From Amphritea sp. (GTDB lineage Bacteria; Pseudomonadota; Gammaproteobacteria; Pseudomonadales; Balneatricaceae), in the NCBI GenBank assembly GCA_025800245.1, contig JAOXSA010000502.1, forward strand, positions 1 to 53,963: DNA of 53,963 nt. Reading direction: 5' to 3'. The notes under the pieces were generated by a model. That model did no database searches and was not told where the DNA came from. It worked only from the letters and a program-made list of their open reading frames with translations. The position numbers and the translations under genes are program-made. Shown one piece after another: positions 42,254-50,579 of the stretch (position 1 is the first letter of the stretch; each line of letters starts with the position of its first letter).

Positions 42254-42964
42254 TCATATCAAAGGCCAGCCCAGTGCCACCGGATCTGACCAGACAGCAA
42301 TTTGTTGCTGCACTGTTTCTCGCAGAAACAACTCTCCTTCCCGAGGTCTGCAACAGTACTGTTTACGCTCGCCGCGCCAGTCGAAGCAGAGTACATAAGC
42401 GTGCAGATATCCTCTGTCGGCCAGCTCAGCCCGTTCTGCTGCGTGATAGCGATGGTCGCCAATAATCGGAGCACTGATGCTCTTCATCGCCACCCGTATC
42501 TGATGGGTTTTCCCGGTTCGCGGACGTAACAGAAACACCCTCAATCCGGCCTCTGCGGAGCTGCTGTAGAACTGAGTAAGCGCAGGATTAATGTGGCTTT
42601 TGCAGAGTTTCCAGCTACCCCGACGAGCCTTCTCCAAATCCCCCTTAATCAAACCCTGCTTCTTGCGCGGTTTCATATCACTCAGAGCGAGATAGAACTT
42701 TTCCACCTGCCCCTCCTGAAACTGACGGGACAATATGGACGCCGCCTGTGCGTGCCGGGCAAGCAGTAGCAATCCGGAGGTCATCTTATCCAGGCGATGC
42801 ACTGGAAACAGGGCATCAACACCCAGAGCCTCACTGATCTGCATCACCAGCCCGGCGGCTCCGGTGTCTTTGTGCATAGCGAAACCGGAGGCTTTATCTA
42901 CCAGCACAAAGTCGTCGTTCTGTTCAACAACCCGAAAGCCATCAACCATTGGGGATGTTGCCAT
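42254..42964 (-). CDS. RluA-family pseudouridine synthase
   Basis: A 236-residue pseudouridine synthase without an S4 domain. The catalytic Asp is in FPVHRLDKMTSGLLLLAR; RPRTGKTHQIRVAMKSI and GDHRYHA follow. It is distinct from the canonical RluA at 7998-8636 and resembles the short RluA-like group whose RNA target is not established. Its ATG overlaps the stop of the upstream RRM protein by 1 nt (TAATG), so the synthase is translationally coupled to a putative RNA-binding protein. Confidence 0.88.
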   Translation of the reverse strand: MATSPMVDGFRVVEQNDDFVLVDKASGFAMHKDTGAAGLVMQISEALGVDALFPVHRLDKMTSGLLLLARHAQAASILSRQFQEGQVEKFYLALSDMKPRKKQGLIKGDLEKARRGSWKLCKSHINPALTQFYSSSAEAGLRVFLLRPRTGKTHQIRVAMKSISAPIIGDHRYHAAERAELADRGYLHAYVLCFDWRGERKQYCCRPREGELFLRETVQQQIAVWSDPVALGWPLI

Positions 42965-43209
42965 TATTTATCAGAAAACAGAGAAACATAAGCCTGCAGA
43001 GTGTGCCCGCGCCAATACAGACCACTCAGACGACGAGTGACCCAGTGCGCTTCAGCATTAGTAAGATCGACCGTGAGAATTGCGACTTCACCGTCGGGAA
43101 TATGACTGGGAAACAGATCGATCTCTGACACTTCCACATACCGCTTCAGTAACTCATGAAGCAGCTCTTCTGTGGTATCATCCGGTAAACCAGCCAGAAT
43201 TATCTTCAT
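42964..43209 (-). CDS. Small RRM-like RNA-binding protein
   Basis: An 81-residue protein with RRM features. The first strand IILAGLPDDTTEELLHELL matches RNP2 plus the first helix (like VGNLP...TEEEL), a central strand VAILTVDLTNAEAHWVTRRL matches the RNP1 strand plus second helix, and a final WRGHTLQAYVS strand follows. The aromatic residues of classical RNP1 are partly missing. It lies 24 nt after hda and overlaps the pseudouridine synthase start by 1 nt. It may guide or assist that enzyme; this is inference. Confidence 0.65.
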   Translation of the reverse strand: MKIILAGLPDDTTEELLHELLKRYVEVSEIDLFPSHIPDGEVAILTVDLTNAEAHWVTRRLSGLYWRGHTLQAYVSLFSDK

Positions 43210-43233
43210 AAACTCAGCCTGTATTCAGACAGA

Positions 43234-43938
43234 TTACCAGCCCAGCACCTGCTTGATAAACGGGATGGTGACTTTTCGTTGGGCACTGAGCGATGCGGCA
43301 TCAAGCTGATCCAGTAACTCAAACAGATCACCAATACTGCGACTGGCCCGGTGCATCAGAAAGCGCGCTGCCTCTTCGCTGATTTCAAAGCCACGCCCTT
43401 TCGCTCTGAGCTGTAACGCTTTGACCTTACCGTCATCATTCAGTTCATGGACCTGGAACACCATCCCCCAACTCAGGCGTGATGCCAGATCCGGCAAATT
43501 CAGACCAAGTTGACGCGGCGCACGGTCTGCGGCCACCAGCAAACGATTGTTTTCAGCACGGATACGGTTAAAAAAGTGGAACAACCCCTCTTCCCAGGCC
43601 TTATCACCAGCGATCGCCTGGACATTATCAATACAGACCAGATCAAGATGTTCCATACCATCCAGCACGCCAGGACCAAGATCCTGAAGCTCATTCAATG
43701 GCAGATAGACGGCTGTACGCCCGGCCGGGTCGGAGGCATGGCAAACGGCCTGCAGGAGATGCGAACAGCCACAATCACGGTTGCCCCAGATATACAGATA
43801 CTGCTCACCTATACCGCAGGCAATCTGATCCAGCGTGTTGCAAAGTAGTTCATTTCCCTGACTGAGAAAATTCTCAAAACGGGCATCATCACGGAGGGTG
43901 ATACCCAGAGGAATCTGAAAGGGTTCCGGATTGCTCAT
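43234..43938 (-). CDS. hda: DnaA regulatory inactivator Hda
   Basis: Hda is a DnaA-like AAA+ protein that, bound to the DNA sliding clamp, stimulates hydrolysis of DnaA-bound ATP to prevent re-initiation. The clamp-binding segment near the N-terminus is FQIPLGITL. VLDGMEHLDLVCIDNVQAIAG is the Walker B region, DRAPRQLGLNLPDLASRLSWG holds sensor 1 and the Arg finger region, and AQRKVTIPFIKQVL is the Hda C-terminus. The Walker A loop is degenerate (NRDCGCSHLL), with Cys where E. coli Hda has Arg. The 234-residue length is normal. It lies downstream of perM, the classical location. Confidence 0.95.
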   Translation of the reverse strand: MSNPEPFQIPLGITLRDDARFENFLSQGNELLCNTLDQIACGIGEQYLYIWGNRDCGCSHLLQAVCHASDPAGRTAVYLPLNELQDLGPGVLDGMEHLDLVCIDNVQAIAGDKAWEEGLFHFFNRIRAENNRLLVAADRAPRQLGLNLPDLASRLSWGMVFQVHELNDDGKVKALQLRAKGRGFEISEEAARFLMHRASRSIGDLFELLDQLDAASLSAQRKVTIPFIKQVLGW

Positions 43939-43977
43939 TAACTTACATACTGTTCGCGATTACAGATACCGGCAACT

Positions 43978-45045
43978 TCAGTTTTTCTGCCGGTCGGCAT
44001 CATAAAGATGACTGCTTTTATATCCCTGATGCAGGTGACGAAGGAGCACCATAATAACGGCCGCGACAGGAAGTGCAATCAAAATTCCAACAAAACCAAA
44101 AAGTTGACCGCCTGCCATGATCGCAAAAATAACCGCAACCGGATGCAGACCGATACGATCGCCCACCAATAGCGGCGTGAGCACCATGCCTTCAAGCATC
44201 TGACCAATAGCAAACACCAACCCTACCCAGGCCAGCATAGTCACATCATTGAATTGCAGCATCGCTGCAACAGCCGCCGCAATGATACCGATGAAGAACC
44301 CCATATACGGCACAATACTGGCAAGCCCCGCCAGCATACCCACCAGCAACGCCAGATCCAGACCGACGATTCGCAGCCCTACGGCATAGATCAGCCCCAG
44401 CGCCATCATCACCAGCAGCTGCCCCTTTATAAAGGCTCCGAGCACCTCATCACATTCCGTTGCCCAGAGTTTTACTCTGGGTTCGATATTGCGTGGCAGC
44501 AAGCGACCGATTTTAGCCATCATGACATCCCAGTCCCGCAGCAGATAAAACATCACCACCGGTATCAGTACCAGATTAGCCAACCAGGCCGCCAGCGCCA
44601 TACCGGATTGAGTAATGCTGCTGAACAGATCTTTAGCCAGATTACCGGTTTGCTGCCAGTGGCCTGTCATCAGTTGCCGCAGGCTATTCCAGTCAAGATC
44701 AGCAAATGACAGCCCCAGAGTCTGTTCAAGCCATGGCACCCACTGGGTTTCAATCATCGCAAACACAGCCGGCACCAGCTTTACCATCACCTGAACCTGA
44801 TAACCCAGCTTTGGCAGCAACCAGACAACAAGCAGCAACAGCACTGAGCTCATCAGCAAAAACACAACCACTACGGCCCAGGTTCGGGACAAGCCTTTCA
44901 GTTCCAGACGATCGGCCAGCGGATCCGTCAGATACGCCAGCAACGCAGCCACCAGGAAGGGCGACAATATAGGCTGCAGTAGGTACAGCACTACAGCAAA
45001 CAGAACCGTAATAATGAGGAAAAACCAGCGCTGCGAGTCAGTCAT
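43978..45045 (-). CDS. perM: AI-2E family (PerM) inner-membrane transporter
   Basis: A 355-residue paralogue of the gene at 15395-16471, with the PerM family layout: two N-terminal helices, a large periplasmic/soluble loop, and a C-terminal cluster of helices with LVLIPVVMFYLLRDWDVMM, LLVGMLAGLASIVPYMGFF and LLVGDRIGLHPVAVIFAIM. Its location between DUF2066 and hda is the conserved perM position in gammaproteobacteria. The transported substrate is not known. Confidence 0.9.
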   Translation of the reverse strand: MTDSQRWFFLIITVLFAVVLYLLQPILSPFLVAALLAYLTDPLADRLELKGLSRTWAVVVVFLLMSSVLLLLVVWLLPKLGYQVQVMVKLVPAVFAMIETQWVPWLEQTLGLSFADLDWNSLRQLMTGHWQQTGNLAKDLFSSITQSGMALAAWLANLVLIPVVMFYLLRDWDVMMAKIGRLLPRNIEPRVKLWATECDEVLGAFIKGQLLVMMALGLIYAVGLRIVGLDLALLVGMLAGLASIVPYMGFFIGIIAAAVAAMLQFNDVTMLAWVGLVFAIGQMLEGMVLTPLLVGDRIGLHPVAVIFAIMAGGQLFGFVGILIALPVAAVIMVLLRHLHQGYKSSHLYDADRQKN

Positions 45046-45089
45046 AGTCCACCTTAAGTCTTCATTTCCCTGTTATCAGTACGCGGCAA

Positions 45090-46193
45090 TTATTCCTGCC
45101 AGCGATAACTGATCCCCGAAGCGCCATCATCGGCAGTTCCATTACCGAGAGCTCTGTCACCAGACAGGCGCGGCATCAGGCTCATGCGAGGATTAAGACG
45201 GACAGCCTGTTCCAGTGTTTCAATACCGCCCTGCATCTCAACCCTGAAAATAACCCGATCATTATTTACCTGGCTAACCAGTGCCGACTCTACCGGCGGC
45301 AGCTGACGCACATATGCCGTGAGCTGCAGGAAATCAGCAATGGAATTTATATTAACCACTTCAAGTTGCAATCCTGTTTCCTGATACCGGAAACCACTGC
45401 TACTGAGTGTTGCCAAAACCTGATCAGCGGTTTCATCCATCACTCCTTGCAACTGCTGGCTGAGACTGCCACCCGGTTGAAGGGTTCTCACCTGAGAATC
45501 GGAATATAACTGCCACTCGGTCTGCCAACCACCCCGCTCGCTCTGAATAAGACGACCAACCAGCACCGCATCGGGCTGATAGCGGTTTGAGGCGGTACGG
45601 ATCGGTGCTTCAAAAAAGCCCCAGATATCACTGAGAGCTAACGCCTGTTGATCAGCAAGATCATACAGGGGAGCAACCACAGGCAAACCTCTTTGTAACG
45701 CCAGACCATTCAACTCACTGTAGATACGGCCATCAGGCGCCAGAAAATCCCGCTGACCGGAGCTTTGCTGTGCAACCAGCCAGACCAGCACCTCCGGTCT
45801 GGCATGCCCAATCGCAGCAGCACCCGCATCCGATAACAAACCATCAACCAGAATCGGATCAAATTCCATTATCAGGCGCTGCCCCAGCACCTCACGGCCA
45901 TCGCCGGTTGCCACCGGAATCTGAGTCGACTGATAGCTGAACTGCTGCATCAGCGCTGCCGGCTGCTGCAGAGCAGCGGCAACAGCAGGCTTATTGGTTA
46001 CTTCACCTGATCCGGACACTTTGATCAGCACCTGCTGCAAGCCCTGCTGTAGCTGTGACTGAGCCGGTTGAGACTGCTGCTCAGGTACAATCAGCTCGGC
46101 AATATATAGCCCCTGAACCGTTGCTGCCTGCAACATGCCACTGCATAGCACCAGCAATACACCCGCCAGCAGCTTGTGAAATCCTGAAGTCAT
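45090..46193 (-). CDS. DUF2066 exported protein
   Basis: A 367-residue secreted protein of the DUF2066 family, function unknown. I chose ATG at 46193 because it opens a good signal peptide (MTSGFHKLLAGVLLVLCSGM, cleaved near LQA-AT); a frame extending to 46244 adds a non-matching leader. Family segments include VQGLYIAELIVPEQQ, LQQGLQQVLIKVSGSGEV and LVWLVAQQSSGQRDFL. The start of the perM gene lies 44 nt downstream, and it is divergent from purM, which is a conserved arrangement in this class. Confidence 0.87.
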   Translation of the reverse strand: MTSGFHKLLAGVLLVLCSGMLQAATVQGLYIAELIVPEQQSQPAQSQLQQGLQQVLIKVSGSGEVTNKPAVAAALQQPAALMQQFSYQSTQIPVATGDGREVLGQRLIMEFDPILVDGLLSDAGAAAIGHARPEVLVWLVAQQSSGQRDFLAPDGRIYSELNGLALQRGLPVVAPLYDLADQQALALSDIWGFFEAPIRTASNRYQPDAVLVGRLIQSERGGWQTEWQLYSDSQVRTLQPGGSLSQQLQGVMDETADQVLATLSSSGFRYQETGLQLEVVNINSIADFLQLTAYVRQLPPVESALVSQVNNDRVIFRVEMQGGIETLEQAVRLNPRMSLMPRLSGDRALGNGTADDGASGISYRWQE

Positions 46194-46333
46194 TTTCTTC
46201 GATATCCCTAAAATCGGATAGCCTGTCGTATCGCAATTGAACAAAGACTGAACAATGACAACAGATCTCTATCCCCACCCATGAAAAAAGAGGCATAAAC
46301 TTTAACACACAATAGCCGCCCCACCAGCAACCT

Positions 46334-46341
46334 GATAGAAT
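46334..46341 (+). promoter_or_regulatory. Putative extended -10 for purM
   Basis: A TGaTAGAAT element (starting at 46333) lies 43 nt before the purM ATG, in the divergent region with DUF2066. No strong -35 was identified. Confidence 0.4.
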
Positions 46342-46383
46342 ACGCAGCAAATTTTCCTCTAATCTCCTTAGGTTCACACATAT

Positions 46384-47442
46384 ATGTCTGCTACTGACAC
46401 AAACACCTCTATCAGCTACAAAGATGCCGGCGTGGATATCGACGCAGGTAATGCACTGGTTGACCGGATTAAAGGCGTAGCCAAACGCACTGCCCGCCCT
46501 GAAGTAATGGGCGGTCTGGGCGGTTTTGGCGCCCTGTGTGAGATACCGGAAGGCTACAAAAAGCCTGTTCTGGTATCCGGTACCGACGGCGTAGGCACCA
46601 AGCTGCGCCTGGCGATGGATCTCAACAAACATGACACCATCGGTATCGATCTGGTTGCTATGTGTGTTAATGATCTGGTCGTTGCCGGTGCAGAGCCGCT
46701 GTTCTTTCTGGACTACTACGCAACCGGCAAGCTGAACATTGATGTTGCCGCGGACGTTGTCACCGGTATCGGCGCTGGCTGCGAACTGGCCGGTGCAGCC
46801 CTGGTAGGCGGTGAAACCGCTGAAATGCCAGGCATGTATGAAGGTGAAGACTACGACCTGGCTGGCTTCTGTGTCGGCGTGGTTGAAAAAGACGAGATCA
46901 TCGACGGTTCCAAAGTGAGCATCGGCGATAAAATTATTGCACTGCCATCATCCGGCCCGCATTCAAACGGCTACTCACTGATCCGCAAGATCATTGAAGT
47001 TCGCGAAGCGGATCTGAATATCGAGCTGGACGGAAAACCTGCAACAGAAGCTCTGCTGGAGCCTACCCGCATCTACGTTAAGCCGCTGCTGGAACTGATC
47101 AAAAAGAGCCAGGTTAACGCTCTGTCTCACATCACCGGCGGTGGTCTGCTGGAAAACATCCCTCGCGTACTGCCAGAGAATGCCAAAGCTGTTATCGATG
47201 TAAACAGCTGGGAGATGCCAGAAGTATTCCGCTGGATTCAGAAACTGGGTAACGTTGACGGCCGTGAAATGTACCGCACCCTGAACTGTGGTGTAGGCAT
47301 GGTTATCTGCGTACCAGCAGAAAAAGCTGATGAAGCGCTGAGTATTCTGTCTCAAGCTGGCGAAGCACCGTTTATTGTCGGTGAAATCGCAGCGGCTTCC
47401 GGCGATGAAGAGCAGGTTGAATTGCAAGGCCTGGAGGCCTGA
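46384..47442 (+). CDS. purM: Phosphoribosylformylglycinamidine cyclo-ligase (AIR synthetase)
   Basis: PurM closes the imidazole ring of the purine precursor AIR using ATP. The 352 residues begin [20 protein letters not shown]. Family motifs include the glycine-rich nucleotide segment [32 protein letters not shown], and [20 protein letters not shown], and later [13 protein letters not shown]. It is the first gene of a five-gene tightly spaced unit, with purN 3 nt downstream. Confidence 0.98.
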   Translation: MSATDTNTSISYKDAGVDIDAGNALVDRIKGVAKRTARPEVMGGLGGFGALCEIPEGYKKPVLVSGTDGVGTKLRLAMDLNKHDTIGIDLVAMCVNDLVVAGAEPLFFLDYYATGKLNIDVAADVVTGIGAGCELAGAALVGGETAEMPGMYEGEDYDLAGFCVGVVEKDEIIDGSKVSIGDKIIALPSSGPHSNGYSLIRKIIEVREADLNIELDGKPATEALLEPTRIYVKPLLELIKKSQVNALSHITGGGLLENIPRVLPENAKAVIDVNSWEMPEVFRWIQKLGNVDGREMYRTLNCGVGMVICVPAEKADEALSILSQAGEAPFIVGEIAAASGDEEQVELQGLEA

Positions 47443-47445
47443 TTC

Positions 47446-48099
47446 ATGGCAGAAAAACGCATTGTTGTAATGATCTCCGGCAGCGGTTCAAACCTGCAGG
47501 CGATCATCGATGCAATTGCAGGCGGCCATATAAATGGTCGCATTGCTGCGGTACTCAGCAACAAGGCCGGCGTGTTCGGCCTTGAGCGTGCAGAAAAGGC
47601 AGGCATTCCTCAGATCGTTATTGATCATAAAGGCTTTGAAGATCGCGAGTCTTTCGACGCGGCGATGATCGAAGCAATGGATGCCTACCAGCCCGACCTG
47701 ATTGTCATGGCTGGCTTTATGCGCATCCTTTCTGCGAAGTTTATCCAGCACTATCAGGGACGGATGCTCAACATCCACCCTTCACTGCTGCCAAAATATA
47801 AGGGCCTTAACACCCATCAGCGCGCTATCGAAGCCGGCGATAAACAACACGGTTGCACCGTACACTTCGTCACCGAAGAGCTGGACGGCGGCCCGCTGGC
47901 CATTCAGGCGCCGATAGATATTCTGGCAGATGACACTGCAGATTCTTTACAGCAAAGAGTGCATTCAGCTGAACATAAAATCTATCCACTGGCCGTTGAG
48001 TGGTTCTGTGCTGATCGTCTGCAGCACACCGCTTCAGGACAGGTTCAGTTGGATGACTCAATACTCCCCTCTGAAGGATATCAATTCATTCAGGAGTAA
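47446..48099 (+). CDS. purN: Phosphoribosylglycinamide formyltransferase
   Basis: PurN transfers the formyl group from 10-formyl-tetrahydrofolate to GAR in purine synthesis. The 217 residues show VMISGSGSNLQAIIDAI at the N-terminus. The active-site region follows: MAGFMRILSAKFIQ, then NIHPSLLPKYKGLNTHQRA (Asn and His of the catalytic set), then GCTVHFVTEELDGGP with the catalytic Asp. It is co-transcribed with purM; DUF3108 starts 3 nt after its stop. Confidence 0.97.
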   Translation: MAEKRIVVMISGSGSNLQAIIDAIAGGHINGRIAAVLSNKAGVFGLERAEKAGIPQIVIDHKGFEDRESFDAAMIEAMDAYQPDLIVMAGFMRILSAKFIQHYQGRMLNIHPSLLPKYKGLNTHQRAIEAGDKQHGCTVHFVTEELDGGPLAIQAPIDILADDTADSLQQRVHSAEHKIYPLAVEWFCADRLQHTASGQVQLDDSILPSEGYQFIQE

Positions 48100-48102
48100 C
48101 AG

Positions 48103-48819
48103 ATGCGTCTGAGCATAATTGCCACTACAGCATTACTGCTTGCAGCCTCACCGCTGCAAGCAGATGAAAAAGCAGCTACCGATTTACTCAAACCCTATAA
48201 GGCTACCTATATCTCACAGTGGGACATGGGCATCTCTTTCAGCGCCAATGCGGTTCGGGAGCTGAAGCGCACTGGTGATCAGTGGAACCTGTCACTGAAC
48301 GCCAAGGCGATGATCGCCAGCCTGAATGAGTTTTCAGAATTCACTGTTCAGAATAACCAGATCCGCCCGGACCGCTACGAGTATCATCGCACTGTACTGG
48401 GTAGCAAAAAGGATGCGGTCCTGCAGTTTAACTGGAACACAGGCACAGTTCTTAATGATATTAAGAAAAAACCCTGGACCATGGACACTCCTGTCGGAAC
48501 ACTCGACAACCTCAGCTACCAGATGCAGCTGAGACTCGATATCGCATCCGGTAAAGAGGAGCTTGTGTACCAGGTAGCCGATGGCGGCAAACTGAAAACT
48601 TATCCGTTCAAACGGATTGGCCACGATGTGATCAAAACGTCTCTCGGCAGTTTCAACACCGTCAAAATTCAACGGGACCGAGGCCCGAACAGCAAGCGTG
48701 AAACCTTTATCTGGTTTGCCCCTGAGCTGGACTACATGGTAGTCAAACTTCAGCAGGTGGAAAAAAGCGGTAAAGAGTACTCCATGTTGCTGGATAAACT
48801 GGAATATCAACAACCATGA
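48103..48819 (+). CDS. DUF3108 periplasmic protein
   Basis: A 238-residue exported protein with signal peptide MRLSIIATTALLLAASPLQA. The mature part, mostly beta-strands, has LKPYKATYISQWDMGISFSA, YEYHRTVLGSKKDA, TPVGTLDNLSYQMQLRLDI and ETFIWFAPELDYMVVKLQQ, matching the DUF3108 family that regularly follows purN in gammaproteobacteria. Its function is unknown; a role in envelope biology is plausible. Its stop overlaps the next gene start by 4 nt. Confidence 0.87.
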   Translation: MRLSIIATTALLLAASPLQADEKAATDLLKPYKATYISQWDMGISFSANAVRELKRTGDQWNLSLNAKAMIASLNEFSEFTVQNNQIRPDRYEYHRTVLGSKKDAVLQFNWNTGTVLNDIKKKPWTMDTPVGTLDNLSYQMQLRLDIASGKEELVYQVADGGKLKTYPFKRIGHDVIKTSLGSFNTVKIQRDRGPNSKRETFIWFAPELDYMVVKLQQVEKSGKEYSMLLDKLEYQQP

Positions 48820-49079
48820 CAGCATTCCAACAACACGCTGACACTGTCTATAACAAACTTCTGCAACTGGAAGCCAAGGCCGGTGACGACCAGCTATTTC
48901 TCTGCAGCTATCTGCTCGGCCATATCAGCCTTGTCAGCGCCAGCGAAGGTGAAACAGCCCTGGAATTTGAAACCCAGGTCAGAACCAGCCTCGACCAGGC
49001 TTACGAGGTAGACAGCCTGACCGATCAGGACAAATCTGAGATCGACACACTCTGGCAACAGCTACTTGGACAAGACTGA
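48816..49079 (+). CDS. YfcL family protein
   Basis: An 87-residue acidic, helical cytoplasmic protein resembling E. coli YfcL, with DDQLFLCSYLLGHISLVSA matching the YfcL DELFASGYLRGHLTL segment and the C-terminal LTDQDKSEIDTLWQQLL. Its function is unknown. It overlaps DUF3108 by 4 nt (ATGA) and the following gene by 1 nt (TGATG), so it is translationally coupled on both sides. Confidence 0.78.
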   Translation: MTAFQQHADTVYNKLLQLEAKAGDDQLFLCSYLLGHISLVSASEGETALEFETQVRTSLDQAYEVDSLTDQDKSEIDTLWQQLLGQD

Positions 49080-49486
49080 TGAACTTTGAAAAAGAAGGCG
49101 TGGTTTCCGCCTGGTTCTCAACTGTCGATTTCAGCACAATTCCTGAAGCCTACTTCGAAGCCGATGGCGAGTGGCCTGATCAATGGTCCCGGGGTTTTAA
49201 GATCACGCAATATGATGAAGAACTGCAGGAGCTGAATGGCTGCGAGAGCGGTACCGAATCAGCTGAAGCCCTGTTAGCCCCCTGCTCTTACTCCGCATCC
49301 TATGCTAATGCCGTGAGCAAGAAAATCACCAAACTCGGCCACGATAGAATCTGCTGGCTGGTACTGATGTTTGACTTCGAGTATCGCGCCAAAAAAACGC
49401 AGTGCTTCAGCGATGACTACATGCAGTTTGCCGGGGCATTTCCTTACAGCCTGACCGCAGACAGCATCATTGACCCTGACAGCTGA
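49079..49486 (+). CDS. Immunity protein 22-like (Imm22) small acidic protein
   Basis: A 135-residue acidic cytoplasmic protein. The opening EGVVSAWFSTVDFSTIPEAY, the following FKITQYDEELQEL, the middle PCSYSASYANAVSKKITKLG and the strand CWLVLMFDFEYRAK follow the order of elements I recall for the Imm22 family, which protects against polymorphic toxins. No toxin, HEAT or secretion gene is adjacent. It is translationally coupled to yfcL (TGATG) at the end of the purine operon, so it may be a domesticated immunity-like protein with a housekeeping role. The family call is by recall and uncertain. Confidence 0.55.
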   Translation: MNFEKEGVVSAWFSTVDFSTIPEAYFEADGEWPDQWSRGFKITQYDEELQELNGCESGTESAEALLAPCSYSASYANAVSKKITKLGHDRICWLVLMFDFEYRAKKTQCFSDDYMQFAGAFPYSLTADSIIDPDS

Positions 49487-49503
49487 AAAGCGGCTTATTC
49501 AAT

Positions 49504-49818
49504 TCAGTCGCCAGTCCATCGGAACTGGCGCAATTTAACCCGCCCATTAAACACCGCAACCCCCTCCTCCTGCAGCCGCTTTACCTGCTCACGGTAGCTT
49601 TCGCTCTCAGGTGGAAGTGAAATCCGCCCTGCCGAATTAATCACACGATGCCAGGGTAACCGACTACCGGCTGGTAGATTCCCCAGACACCGCCCAACCA
49701 ATCGCGCACCTCTTGGCAAACCCGCCAGCTCAGCAACCTGACCATAAGTCGCCACAGACCCGGGCGGAATCGCTCCGACAACCTGCCAGATCATCTCATA
49801 AGCCGGATTATCAGCCAT
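49504..49818 (-). CDS. Alkyltransferase-like protein (ATL, MGMT DNA-binding domain)
   Basis: A 104-residue protein with the DNA-binding domain of O6-alkylguanine transferases (VVGAIPPGSVATYGQVAELA, then RLVGRCLGNLPAGSRLPWHRVI). The reactive Cys of the PCHRV motif is Trp (PWHRV), so it cannot accept alkyl groups. It is an ATL-type protein that flags O6-alkylguanine for nucleotide excision repair (as E. coli YbaZ does). I chose ATG at 49818, which follows AGAGG; an upstream GTG adds two residues. It is convergent with the Imm22-like gene. Confidence 0.92.
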   Translation of the reverse strand: MADNPAYEMIWQVVGAIPPGSVATYGQVAELAGLPRGARLVGRCLGNLPAGSRLPWHRVINSAGRISLPPESESYREQVKRLQEEGVAVFNGRVKLRQFRWTGD

Positions 49819-50191
49819 GACCACCTCTTAACATAGAAACAGGGATACACAGTAAACCAGAAAGGGGCCTGGCGGAACCAGGCCCCTTGAGTGAGCGAAG
49901 GGTTTATAAGATACACAGCTGTTATGGCAAGGGGAAAGTCAAAAACAGCTCTTTCCGCTCATAGTTCAGAGTCTGTGCTTTCTGCCATACCTGCACAACG
50001 GCCCGGCAGATAACGGCAGACTGTTACAGCAACTGACCAGAAGGGGAAATGGGTCGAGACACTGATACACAGGCTGCAAACGTAATTTCAGTATAGTTGA
50101 AATATGCCGGTGTAAAGTAAAATCGACAGACACCCTCGCGTCACTGAAAGACCCTCCTGCGAAGTCGCAGGAACCACAGGCCTCTCACAAC
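49819..50191. other. Intergenic region of about 370 nt with hairpins only
   Basis: No convincing coding sequence was found. The region holds a strong hairpin at 49862-49888 and a short dyad CCTGCGA / TCGCAGG at 50156-50171, just past the cytochrome stop. It should also hold the promoter of the ATL gene. A small RNA cannot be excluded, but nothing here shows one. Confidence 0.6.
49862..49888 (-). terminator. Strong GC-rich hairpin, probable terminator after the cytochrome gene
   Basis: A perfect 11-bp stem AAGGGGCCTGG / CCAGGCCCCTT has a 5-nt loop. On the minus strand it is followed by TTTCTGGTTT, a weak T tract. It lies about 300 nt beyond the cytochrome c stop. Confidence 0.5.
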
Positions 50192-50512
50192 TTACCTGTC
50201 GAGTTTATAGTAAGTCTCATTAAGGTAGGCGGCGACATCGGTGACGTCCTCAGGGAACCAACCGACATCAAGATTAGTATTGCAACGCTCCACCATCGAC
50301 TCCAGCTTAACCCACGAAGTTACCCTTCGATCTTCACGGCTATAAATGGCAGGGTCGTGGCAACTTTCACAATTCAGGCCAGCCCGGAACTCCCCCTGAA
50401 TGGTGGCATCGACCTCCACCTCATGGTAAAGCTCAGCACCATTTTCAGCATCGGCCGCAATCAGCAAAGGGGAAACCAGGCAGGCTCCCGCTACCAGCAG
50501 GCTCTTATACAT
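50192..50512 (-). CDS. Small periplasmic monoheme cytochrome c
   Basis: A 106-residue exported protein. The signal peptide (MYKSLLVAGACLVSPLLIAA) precedes a class I-like mature domain with one heme site (CESCH, about residues 48-52) and the C-terminal helix DVTDVAAYLNETYYKL. The usual distal Met is not evident; a conserved-looking RCNTNLDVGWF segment may hold the sixth ligand or a Cys. ATG at 50512 is spaced 7 nt from GGAG. It lies 67 nt downstream of dsbD on the same strand; DsbD supplies the reductant needed for heme attachment. The redox partner is unknown. Confidence 0.85.
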   Translation of the reverse strand: MYKSLLVAGACLVSPLLIAADAENGAELYHEVEVDATIQGEFRAGLNCESCHDPAIYSREDRRVTSWVKLESMVERCNTNLDVGWFPEDVTDVAAYLNETYYKLDR

Positions 50513-50579
50513 TGTCATTCTCCATCTTTTTATTATGAGGAAGACAACTAGCAGGTATTAAAAGCCGCTACTTCCCTGG

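Noticed and set aside
46342..46358. PurR-like box before purM (ACGCA...TTTTCCT)
   Set aside because: The two halves resemble the PurR consensus ends, but the spacing is one base too long and the central CG is missing, so it does not meet the consensus.
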